DNA of 64,000 bases, from the NCBI RefSeq assembly GCF_000802225.1, contig NZ_JTDI01000002.1, forward strand, positions 82,501 to 146,500, written 5' to 3'. The translations under genes and the position numbers were made by a program. Shown here in pieces: positions 17,763 to 24,573 of the stretch. The DNA comes from Novosphingobium malaysiense (GTDB taxonomy: Bacteria > Pseudomonadota > Alphaproteobacteria > Sphingomonadales > Sphingomonadaceae). Each line of letters opens with the position of its first letter. The first letter of the stretch is position 1. The notes beneath the pieces were generated by a model. That model was not told the origin of the DNA and did no database searches. It saw nothing but the letters and a program-made list of their open reading frames with translations.

Positions 17763-19088
17763 ATGTGGACCTACTACCCTGAACTTCTGGCGATTCCCGT
17801 GCCCCGCTACACCAGCTTCCCCACCGCGGCGGAGTTTGGCGAAGGCGTCGGCGCCAAGGAACTGGCGACGGCGCTCGAAGGCGAGAACGGCGAGATCTCG
17901 CTCTATGTGCACATCCCGTTCTGCGAGAAGATCTGCTGGTACTGCGGCTGCAACACCAGCGCGGCCAACCGGACGGATCGGGTCACCAGCTACCTCGATG
18001 CCCTGCACCAGGAAATCGCGCTGGTGGCCGAGCGCTTGCCCAAGGCGGCGAAGGTCACCCGCATCGCCTTCGGCGGCGGCAGCCCCAACGGCATATCGCC
18101 GATCGACTTCGTGCGGATCGTCGATGCGCTGACGCTCGAATTCGGCATCCAGTCGGACGGCAAGCGTCCGGTCATCTCGATCGAGCTCGACCCGCGTACG
18201 CTCGGGGCTGACTGGGCTGCCGTGATCGGCGCGGTACGGATTTCGCGTGCCAGCCTGGGTGTCCAGACCTTCGATAGCGGGTTGCAGGAGGCCATCGGCC
18301 GCATCCAGCCTGCCCACATGATCGAGGAATCGACGGCCATGCTACGCAGCGCCGGCGTGCAGTCGCTGAACTTCGACCTGATGTATGGCCTTCCCGGACA
18401 GACAGAAGCGCATTTGCGCGATTCGCTGGACCGGGCCGTGGCGCTGGGGGCCGACCGTATCGCGCTGTTCGGCTATGCCCACGTCCCGCACCTGATTGCG
18501 CGGCAGAAGAAGATCGACGGCAGCGCGCTTCCCGACGCCGAGGCCCGCTTCCGCATGGCCGCGCTCGGATACGAATTCCTCGTCGATCAGGGCTATGTTG
18601 CGGTGGGCTTCGATCACTTCGCCAAACCCGGCGATGCACTGGCGCAGGCGGTGATGAGCGGGACGCTGCGGCGCAACTTTCAGGGCTTTACGGAAGATCA
18701 GGCTCCCGTGCTGATCGGCCTGGGCGCTTCGGCGATCAGCAGCTTTCCGGATCTGCTGGTGCAGAACGAAAAGAACGCCGGTCGCTATCGCATGATGCTG
18801 TCCCAACACCGGCTGACGGCGGACCGCGGTATCGTGCGGTCGGCCGAGGATCGTCGGCGCGGAGAGGTGATCGAGGCCCTGCTATGCCGTGGACGGGCCC
18901 GGATCGATGCCGATCTGTGGCGCGAAGCCGCTCCCCTGCTGGCGCCCTATCTGCAAGCCGGCCTGTGCGAGGCGGACGACAAGGATCTCGTCATCCAGCC
19001 CGGTGGCCTGCCCTATGCGCGCTCGATCGCCGCGCGGTTCGATCCCTATCGCAAGGATTCGCTGCGGCGTTTCAGTTCCGCCGTGTGA
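17763..19088 (+). CDS. hemN: Oxygen-independent coproporphyrinogen III oxidase HemN
   Basis: Radical-SAM enzyme (441 aa) that decarboxylates coproporphyrinogen III to protoporphyrinogen IX without oxygen in heme synthesis. The Fe-S motif is CEKICWYCGC (C-x3-C-x2-C-x-C) in HIPFCEK context, followed by GGGSPN for SAM binding; the C-terminal HemN domain is present, so it is true HemN rather than HemW. It follows the cbb3 genes and supplies heme when oxygen is scarce. Confidence 0.96.
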   Translation: MWTYYPELLAIPVPRYTSFPTAAEFGEGVGAKELATALEGENGEISLYVHIPFCEKICWYCGCNTSAANRTDRVTSYLDALHQEIALVAERLPKAAKVTRIAFGGGSPNGISPIDFVRIVDALTLEFGIQSDGKRPVISIELDPRTLGADWAAVIGAVRISRASLGVQTFDSGLQEAIGRIQPAHMIEESTAMLRSAGVQSLNFDLMYGLPGQTEAHLRDSLDRAVALGADRIALFGYAHVPHLIARQKKIDGSALPDAEARFRMAALGYEFLVDQGYVAVGFDHFAKPGDALAQAVMSGTLRRNFQGFTEDQAPVLIGLGASAISSFPDLLVQNEKNAGRYRMMLSQHRLTADRGIVRSAEDRRRGEVIEALLCRGRARIDADLWREAAPLLAPYLQAGLCEADDKDLVIQPGGLPYARSIAARFDPYRKDSLRRFSSAV

Positions 19089-19119
19089 TAACTGAGCCCG
19101 TGCGGCGCTTGAGCGTTTC

Positions 19120-19151
19120 AGGATGCTGATGCGTCAGCATCACTGCATCCT
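19120..19151. terminator. Nested stem-loop after hemN
   Basis: GATGCTGA/TCAGCATC (19122-19141, loop TGCG) lies inside an alternative longer pairing AGGATGC (19120-19126) with GCATCCT (19145-19151). It sits between the convergent hemN and PilZ genes. It has no T-run, so it is a weak terminator candidate. Confidence 0.5.
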
Positions 19152-19157
19152 GCTAAT

Positions 19158-19430
19158 TCAGCCGCGGGTGTCGAATTCGACGCCGAAAAGGTTGCCTTCG
19201 GCCCAGCGCACGAGACCCCAGACCTCGCGGCCATCCTCGAGATGGGCGCGCACAACTTCGTTGACGGCAGGGGCCGTGCCGATGGCGGCCGCACTCAGAC
19301 CTTTGGACGAGATGTCGCGCACGATGACCTCGATGGCCTCTCCGCGAGAATCGGTGAGCGCGAAGCGCGCGCACTTGTTGCGCCGGCGCTCGCGAAGGAT
19401 CGGGGTCGGTTTGAATTTGCTCTTGTCCAT
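19158..19430 (-). CDS. PilZ-domain protein
   Basis: A 90-aa single-domain PilZ protein, a likely cyclic-di-GMP receptor. It has an arginine-rich N-terminal clamp (RERRRNKCAR, residues 13-22) and the D-x-S-x2-G motif (DISSKG, residues 39-44), followed by the beta-barrel core. The spacing of the arginines differs slightly from the canonical RxxxR, so ligand binding should be regarded as likely, not certain. The open frame continues far upstream through the neighbouring gene, but ATG 19430 begins the family N-terminus. Confidence 0.85.
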   Translation of the reverse strand: MDKSKFKPTPILRERRRNKCARFALTDSRGEAIEVIVRDISSKGLSAAAIGTAPAVNEVVRAHLEDGREVWGLVRWAEGNLFGVEFDTRG

Positions 19431-19540
19431 CCGTCCGTAGGACGGTCGCGGGAGGCGGGGTTTAACCTTGTTTCGCGCTTGGGTGCCCACCCTGCTGTGG
19501 CTAGGCAGAATTCGCGCTTCGGTGCGGCAATGCGTTGGTA

Positions 19541-19577
19541 CTCCCCTCCCGCAGGCGGGAGGGGGCGGGGGTGGGCT
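19541..19577. repeat. REP-like palindromic GC-rich element
   Basis: CCCCTCCC, GCAGGC, GGGAGGGG forms a strong hairpin followed by GCGGGGGTGGGC, between the PilZ gene and Rieske oxygenase 2. Palindromes of this composition recur between genes in sphingomonad genomes (recalled, not searched). No second copy was noticed in this window. It could also act as a terminator region for the oxygenase transcript. Confidence 0.55.
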
Positions 19578-19597
19578 TCCCAGCGCAGCCTGACCGT

Positions 19598-21019
19598 CTA
19601 ACGCAACGGCTTCAGGTCGCCCGTGCCCATGTATTTCGCCAGCCCGCGGTGCAGGTTCGTCACCTTGCGCTCCTGCCAGGGGTTGGGAAGGTTGCCGCGG
19701 AAGCCGCGCGATTTGTAGCCGCGCTGGACCTCGACCATGTTCGAGATGTCCTGCGCGATGACGTAGGGCCACTTGTCGAGGTCCTGCTCGACGTAGGTCC
19801 ATTCGGTCTCGGGCTCTTCGCCTTCTGGGAAGCGGTCGAGTGCGACGGCCTCGAAGATGCACTTGTCCGGATCGGTGCCGTAGGGGCGCACGCGGTAGGC
19901 GAGCGAGAAGGTCGGGCCCGGAATGAAGTTCATGTTCGGGAAGACCGAGAGCGCCAGGCCCGCCGCGGCCATCTGCTCGTTGCTGATCTCCGGCCAGATC
20001 ACACCGCGTTCGGCATCGATGCGCTTGGCGGTGTCGAGCCAGTACTTGTGCACTTCGGCGGCAGGAGTGCCTTCGGGCAGTTCCTCGGGCAGGCGCTGCG
20101 CGGTCTTCACCAGTGTTTCGCTGGTGCTCGCGCCGATGGTTTCCCAGTATTCGAGCTGCATCTGCGCGATGGTGTCCCGTGGATCGCCATCGCCCGCCGC
20201 GCGGTGGACGCTGGTTTCCGCCGTGGTCTGCTCGTCGCGGTGGGCCTTGGAATCGAAGCCGGTCTGGCCGTGGAGGCCGAAGGCCTTGGAGAAGGAGTAG
20301 AAGTCCCCGTACTTGATGAGCTGCGGGTGCGTGCCCTGCACATGGTAGGGTTCGAGGAAGGCTTCGAGCGCGACTTTCCAGTTGCAGTCGAAAATGCCCC
20401 AGAAGCGGAAGCGGTAGCGCATCTTGTCGAATTCGAACGGGTCGATCAGTGTCGCGATCGGTTCGAGGTATTCGCGCAAGGGGCCCGCGTCCGGGTCCAT
20501 GTTGATCCAGATCCAGCCGCCCCAGGTATCGACCTGCACGGGCGTCAGGCTGGTGCAGGCCGAAAAGGCACCCGGCGTGCCGAGCGCGCCGTTCCAGTCC
20601 TCGCTGTCGGGAATGTAGGCGGCATCGCCGTCCAGTCCGAATGTCCAGGCGTGATAGTTGCAGCCGAACTTGAGCGTGTTGCCTTTCGCGCTGTGCGCGC
20701 CGGTATCCTGCGCCACCGTCTTCGGGCCGCCGCCGGTGTTGTTGCCGACGAGCCTGCGGCCGCGGTGCGGGCAGACGTTGTGATAGGCCTTGAGCGTGGT
20801 GGGCGTGTCGCGCACGATCAGGATCGAATCGTGGCAGATGTTGTAGGTGATGTAGTCGCCGACGTCCTTCAGCTCCTCCACGCGCCCGGCCTGTTGCCAG
20901 ACCTTGGACCACAGGCGTTCGGGCTCGGCTTCGGCATATTCGCGGCTGATGAAGGCCTCGACCGGATAGGTGAGGGCTTCGGAAAGGTCTTCGCTGACCA
21001 GTGTCTCGGGCTTGTTCAT
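19598..21019 (-). CDS. Rieske non-heme iron oxygenase, alpha subunit (2)
   Basis: A 473-aa catalytic oxygenase subunit. Rieske ligands C83 and H85 (CPHRGR) pair with C120 and H123 (CNYHAW). The 34 residues between the pairs are about twice the usual number (enzyme 1 in this window has 22), an insertion that carries GGGPKTVAQDTGAHSAKG. The iron site is NWKVALEAF...EPYHVQGTH with H226 and H231 and bridging Glu223. It is 55 bp downstream of the flavin monooxygenase in the same direction, so the two probably form one transcript. No beta subunit, ferredoxin or reductase is next to it. The substrate is unknown. Confidence 0.92.
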   Translation of the reverse strand: MNKPETLVSEDLSEALTYPVEAFISREYAEAEPERLWSKVWQQAGRVEELKDVGDYITYNICHDSILIVRDTPTTLKAYHNVCPHRGRRLVGNNTGGGPKTVAQDTGAHSAKGNTLKFGCNYHAWTFGLDGDAAYIPDSEDWNGALGTPGAFSACTSLTPVQVDTWGGWIWINMDPDAGPLREYLEPIATLIDPFEFDKMRYRFRFWGIFDCNWKVALEAFLEPYHVQGTHPQLIKYGDFYSFSKAFGLHGQTGFDSKAHRDEQTTAETSVHRAAGDGDPRDTIAQMQLEYWETIGASTSETLVKTAQRLPEELPEGTPAAEVHKYWLDTAKRIDAERGVIWPEISNEQMAAAGLALSVFPNMNFIPGPTFSLAYRVRPYGTDPDKCIFEAVALDRFPEGEEPETEWTYVEQDLDKWPYVIAQDISNMVEVQRGYKSRGFRGNLPNPWQERKVTNLHRGLAKYMGTGDLKPLR

Positions 21020-21074
21020 GACATCCTCCAGAAAGAGCAGGGCAGGGCGGTTTTGCCGCTCCTGCCCCGGTCGG

Positions 21075-22934
21075 TCATTCCGCCGGTTCGAGCGTTTCGG
21101 GCTGCGTCAGCACGAGCCCCTCGAGCTTTCCATCGGCGCGCCACCTGGCCAGCATCTCGCAGAACGGGTAGTACCCCTCGCCCCACGGCTCGCCGAAGAT
21201 GTGGCGCTTCTTGGTGTCGTCGCCCTCGTTGTTGAAATAGGAGGGCGTGCACTCGGTGACGAACTCGGAGTTGTCGACCGCGATCGAACGCAGGTGCGTG
21301 ATATAGGCGTCCTGCGCTTCCTGGCTCGGCTCGACCCGCACGGCGCCGCGCTTGAGCGCTTCGCTGGCGATGTAGCCGATGTGGAAGCCCTGATCGATGA
21401 AGGTCTTCGAGTTGCTGGCGTTGAACGAGGCCTGCGTGAAGCCGGTGAAGAACATGTTCGGGAAGTTGTGCGCCGTCATGCCCTGGAAGGTCTGGAAGCC
21501 CTCGCGCCAGTAGTCGTAGATCGACAGGCCGTTTTCGCCTTCGATGGTGTCGATGCCCCAGCGGCGGTCGAGGTCGCTGGTGACTTCATAGCCCGAGGCG
21601 AGGATGATGCAGTCGCACTCGTATTCCTTGCCCTTGTACATGAAGCCGTTCTCGGTGAGCTCTTCCAGGCCGCGCGTTTCGGCAACGTCGATCAGGTCGA
21701 CGTTGTCCTGGTTGAAGCACTGGTAGAACTCGTCGTTCGAAGCCGGGCGCTTGCACTGGTAGCGGTAGTAGGGCTTGAGTGCTTCGGCGGTTTCCGGGTC
21801 CTCGACCAGGTCGGCCACGCGGTTGCGCAGGCGTTCCATCACCCGGTAGTCCATCACCTCGCGGCGTGCGGCGAATTCCTCGGGGGTCCATTCCGGCCAG
21901 CCTTCGGCTTCGCGCTCGGCGCAGACGTTGCGGGTGACCTCGGTCCAGATGTCCTGGATCATGTCGGGCTCGCCGCGCTCGGGCATGTCGAAGACGAAGC
22001 GATGGAAGTTGCGCACGCGCTCTTCCTGCCAGCCCGGCTTCTGGCTCTTGAACCATTCGGGATCGATCGGCTTGTTGTTGCGGGCATCGATCGTCGAGGG
22101 GGTGCGCTGCACGACGTAGGTGTGCTTGGCGTGGCGGGCGAGGTGCGGCACGACCTGGATCGCGGTCGCGCCGGTGCCGATGATCGCCACCTTCTTGTCG
22201 CCCAGCTTGCCGAGGTTCGTGTCGCGCCAGCCGCCGCCGGTATATTCATAGTCCCAGCGGGCGGTGTGGAAGATCTTGCCCTTGAATTTGTCGATGCCGG
22301 GAATGCCGGGAAGCTTGGGCTTGTTGAGCGGACCCATGGCCATGACCACGAAGCGCGCCTTGATGTCGTCGCCGCGGTTGGTGCCGACGTGCCAGCGGTT
22401 GATGTCCGGATCCCACTTGAGCGACTGGATCATCGTGTGGAACAGCGCGTTCTCGCGCAGGCCGAAGGCCTCGGCGATCATCTGGCAGTGATCGTGGATC
22501 TCGTAGCCTTCGCAGAACTTCTTCGAAGGCATGTAGCCGGTCTCTTCGAGCAGCGGCATGTAGACCAGCGAATCGTTGTCGCACTGCAGGCCGGGGTAGC
22601 GGTTCCAGTACCAGGTGCCGCCGAAGCCGCCGCCGTGGTCGACGTTGTAGAAGTTGTCGATGCCCGCCTTCTTCAGCTGGGCCGCGACCATCATGCCGCA
22701 ATAGCCGGCGCCCAGGATCACGACATCGGTTTCGCCGGTGATCGGATCGCGCGGGGCGACGGGGGTGTAGGGATCGGTCTCGTAAGCGTCCTTCCATCGG
22801 CCGCTCGCGGGAATGTACTGTTCGTTGTGGTCCTTCTTGATGCGCCGATCGCGCTCCTGAAGGTACTTTTCGTGCATCGCCGGGATGTCGATCTCGGAGG
22901 CCGGGGGGCATTTGGTCGGGTTGTAGATCGTCAT
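21075..22934 (-). CDS. Flavin-containing monooxygenase, Baeyer-Villiger type
   Basis: A 619-aa FAD/NADPH monooxygenase. It has the FAD Rossmann motif GAGYCG, the NADPH motif GTGATA, and between them FKGKIFHTARWDY, which fits the Baeyer-Villiger fingerprint FxGxxxHxxxW. Such enzymes insert oxygen next to a ketone; an N-terminal extension of about 75 residues before the FAD motif resembles that of steroid or large cyclic ketone monooxygenases. It heads a likely operon with Rieske oxygenase 2. ATG 22934 is chosen because GAGG lies nine bases upstream, whereas the in-frame ATG at 22943 abuts it. A palindrome, a -10 element and an FNR box lie just upstream. Confidence 0.92.
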   Translation of the reverse strand: MTIYNPTKCPPASEIDIPAMHEKYLQERDRRIKKDHNEQYIPASGRWKDAYETDPYTPVAPRDPITGETDVVILGAGYCGMMVAAQLKKAGIDNFYNVDHGGGFGGTWYWNRYPGLQCDNDSLVYMPLLEETGYMPSKKFCEGYEIHDHCQMIAEAFGLRENALFHTMIQSLKWDPDINRWHVGTNRGDDIKARFVVMAMGPLNKPKLPGIPGIDKFKGKIFHTARWDYEYTGGGWRDTNLGKLGDKKVAIIGTGATAIQVVPHLARHAKHTYVVQRTPSTIDARNNKPIDPEWFKSQKPGWQEERVRNFHRFVFDMPERGEPDMIQDIWTEVTRNVCAEREAEGWPEWTPEEFAARREVMDYRVMERLRNRVADLVEDPETAEALKPYYRYQCKRPASNDEFYQCFNQDNVDLIDVAETRGLEELTENGFMYKGKEYECDCIILASGYEVTSDLDRRWGIDTIEGENGLSIYDYWREGFQTFQGMTAHNFPNMFFTGFTQASFNASNSKTFIDQGFHIGYIASEALKRGAVRVEPSQEAQDAYITHLRSIAVDNSEFVTECTPSYFNNEGDDTKKRHIFGEPWGEGYYPFCEMLARWRADGKLEGLVLTQPETLEPAE

Positions 22935-22956
22935 TGCAGCCATCCTCAGGTGTTAA

Positions 22957-22972
22957 TCAACAGTGTTGTTGA
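22957..22972. promoter_or_regulatory. Perfect 16-bp palindrome at the monooxygenase promoter
   Basis: TCAACA-GTGT-TGTTGA is a perfect palindrome 23 bp before the start codon. The predicted transcription start (from TATCAA at 22979-22974 on the minus strand) falls inside it, so a bound protein would block initiation. Its form resembles TetR-family operators; no tetR gene is in the window. Confidence 0.6.
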
Positions 22973-23002
22973 CTTGATACCGAGGCGATGCGGCTGCTAG
23001 CT

Positions 23003-23016
23003 TTGATTTGAATCAA
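23003..23016. promoter_or_regulatory. Perfect FNR box before the monooxygenase-Rieske 2 operon
   Basis: TTGATTTGAATCAA is an exact TTGAT-N4-ATCAA site. Its centre lies 30 bp upstream of the -10-like TATCAA, which puts it at about -42 relative to the predicted start: the class II activator position used by FNR. Confidence 0.82.
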
Positions 23017-23069
23017 GTTCGTCGGCGTCAAAGAAAATGATCTGAGAAAAATGAACCCGTTTGCATCTA

Positions 23070-23083
23070 TTGACAGCGATCAA
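23070..23083. promoter_or_regulatory. Second FNR/FixK-like box in the 22.9-23.2 kb gap
   Basis: TTGACAGCGATCAA differs from the FNR consensus at one position and fits TTG(A/C)-N6-(T/G)CAA. It is 54-67 bp from the perfect box and lies upstream of a plus-strand RNA candidate. It could serve that RNA or be an accessory site for the monooxygenase promoter. Confidence 0.5.
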
Positions 23084-23099
23084 TGTTGCAGGGGCGCAC

Positions 23100-23216
23100 C
23101 TGAGAGAAAAGGCTGCTTGCCGGTCTTGCACCGCTGCCGATGTTTCGGCCTTGGTGTGAACCGCTTCTCCCCACCTTCGGGCGGCCCCGCCTCGTGACGG
23201 GCCGCCCCATTTTTTT
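23100..23216 (+). ncRNA. Candidate small RNA ending at an intrinsic terminator
   Basis: The 306-bp gene-free stretch between the monooxygenase and the CDF-like gene contains a plus-strand terminator (23179-23216) with no plus-strand gene upstream for 4 kb. Before it lies a hairpin (23129-23156: CACC/GGTG and GCCGA/TCGGC with a TGTT loop), then an unpaired C/U-rich segment ACCGCTTCTCCCCACCTT that is complementary to Shine-Dalgarno-like sequence. This is the usual layout of a trans-acting bacterial sRNA. The FNR-like box at 23070-23083 is upstream. The 5' end is a guess; no good -10 was found. Confidence 0.55.
23179..23216 (+). terminator. Strong plus-strand intrinsic terminator
   Basis: A perfect 9-bp stem GGGCGGCCC/GGGCCGCCC with an 11-nt loop, then CA and seven T residues. 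The T-run is only on the plus strand; the minus-strand CDF-like gene would read A residues before the stem and no T after it. It therefore marks the end of an unannotated plus-strand transcript. Confidence 0.88.
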
Positions 23217-23240
23217 GCTCTTCAGGTTTTCTGAACGCGT

Positions 23241-23846
23241 CTAGTCGGCCGCGCGGCTGCTGCGCGCCTCGCGAAGAATCTCAAGCGCTTCCTTCACGAC
23301 ATAGAGCGCGATCCCGCCGCCGACAACGAGGTCGAAATAGCGCAGCTCCGTGAGCAAGACGGCTAGGCCCGCCAGGATCACCGCTGCATTGGCGACCACA
23401 TCTGCGCGGGTGAAGATCCATGCGGCCTTGAGGTGAACTTCATCGCGCCGCTGCCGGCTGAGCAACCGCAGCACGTAGACGTTCACCGCAAGGGCAATGC
23501 CGGCAATGGCGATCATCCAGCCGCCTTCCGGCTCGCCGCCCCACAGCATCCGCCGCACCACATCGACCAGCAGGCCGAGACCGACGAGCAGGAGCAACGT
23601 CCCGCTTAGCGTCGCGGCATTGGACTTGAAGTGTCCGCTGCGGCCGATGGCGGCAAGCGCAATGGCATAGGCGGTGGCGTCGGTGAGCATGTCGAGACCG
23701 TCCGCGACGAGCCCGGTCGAATGGGCGAAGAGCCCTGCCGTCGTTTCCACGACAAACATCGCGGCATTGAGCCCGAGCGCAATCCAAAGCGTGCGCCGCT
23801 GCGCCTCGGTTTCGACCGCTGTTGGTCCGCATCCGCAATCCGACAT
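23241..23846 (-). CDS. Short CDF-like cation transporter
   Basis: A 201-aa membrane protein with about six helices of the cation diffusion facilitator type. Helix 2 has the metal pair D-x3-D (GLDMLTD, D52 and D56). In helix 5 the usual H-x3-D is changed: the aspartate is there (FTRAD) but the histidine position is Phe. The C-terminal cytoplasmic metal-sensing domain is absent, so the protein is about 100 residues short of a typical CDF. The N-terminus MSDCGCG may itself bind metal. Transport of Zn, Co or another divalent ion is inferred from the fold only. Confidence 0.82.
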   Translation of the reverse strand: MSDCGCGPTAVETEAQRRTLWIALGLNAAMFVVETTAGLFAHSTGLVADGLDMLTDATAYAIALAAIGRSGHFKSNAATLSGTLLLLVGLGLLVDVVRRMLWGGEPEGGWMIAIAGIALAVNVYVLRLLSRQRRDEVHLKAAWIFTRADVVANAAVILAGLAVLLTELRYFDLVVGGGIALYVVKEALEILREARSSRAAD

Positions 23847-23901
23847 GCGCGCGTTCTAGGCCATGACCTGGGTCCTGCCAATTGCCGGACGCCGCGTGAT
23901 G

Positions 23902-24573
23902 CTACTTCCTGGTGGCGAACCAGATCAGGTGCTTGGGGCCCTTGCCGTTGCTGCGCGAGGCGACCTTCACTTCATCGACATTGAAGTCCGCGCGTTCCAG
24001 GCGGCGGGTGAACGCCGGGTCGGGACCCGCCGACCAGATCGCGAGCACACCGTCGGGCGTGAGCGCCCGTTTGGCGGCGCGCAGGCCGGTCTTCGAATAG
24101 AGGACGTTGTTGTCCTCGCGCACCAGACCGTCGGGGCCGTTGTCGACATCGAGCAGGATGGCATCGTAGTCGCCTTGCGCGGCTTCGATGAAGGTCGCGA
24201 CGTCGGCCATCACCAGTTTGACGCGCGGATCGTCGAGGCAGCCCGCGGCCAGCTCCGCCATCGGCCCACGCGCCCATTCGATGATCTCGGGCACGAGTTC
24301 GACGACGGTGACTTCGGCATTCTCGGGCAGCATTTTGAGCGCCGCGCGCAAGGTAAAGCCCATGCCGTAGCCGCCGATCAGCATCGTCGGCCGCTTCGGA
24401 TTGCCGATGCGCTCGAGCGCCATCGTCGCCAGCGCCTCTTCCGAGCCCCACTTGCGCGTCGACATCAGCTCGTTGTGGCCGAGCACGATCATGTAGTCCT
24501 GGTCGTGCTTGAACAGCTCGAGCTTCTCGCCGCCGGGGACCCAGGCGGTGTCGATAAGCTCGCGTGTGATCAC
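23902..24573 (-). CDS. Spermidine-synthase-like methyltransferase-fold protein
   Basis: A 223-aa protein with the Rossmann fold of spermidine synthases: [14 protein letters not shown] for the nucleotide loop, [14 protein letters not shown] with the acidic ribose contact, and [10 protein letters not shown] in place of the catalytic D-x2-D region. Residues binding the polyamine are not evident, so it may bind SAM-type ligands for another reaction. It overlaps the end of thrS by four bases (ATGA), suggesting coupled translation with the synthetase. Confidence 0.82.
   Translation of the reverse strand: MITRELIDTAWVPGGEKLELFKHDQDYMIVLGHNELMSTRKWGSEEALATMALERIGNPKRPTMLIGGYGMGFTLRAALKMLPENAEVTVVELVPEIIEWARGPMAELAAGCLDDPRVKLVMADVATFIEAAQGDYDAILLDVDNGPDGLVREDNNVLYSKTGLRAAKRALTPDGVLAIWSAGPDPAFTRRLERADFNVDEVKVASRSNGKGPKHLIWFATRK

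Noticed and set aside
19158..20912. A 584-codon minus-strand frame joining PilZ with part of Rieske oxygenase 2
   Set aside because: Only its last 90 codons are the PilZ domain; the rest is out-of-frame reading of the oxygenase. The PilZ gene starts at 19430.
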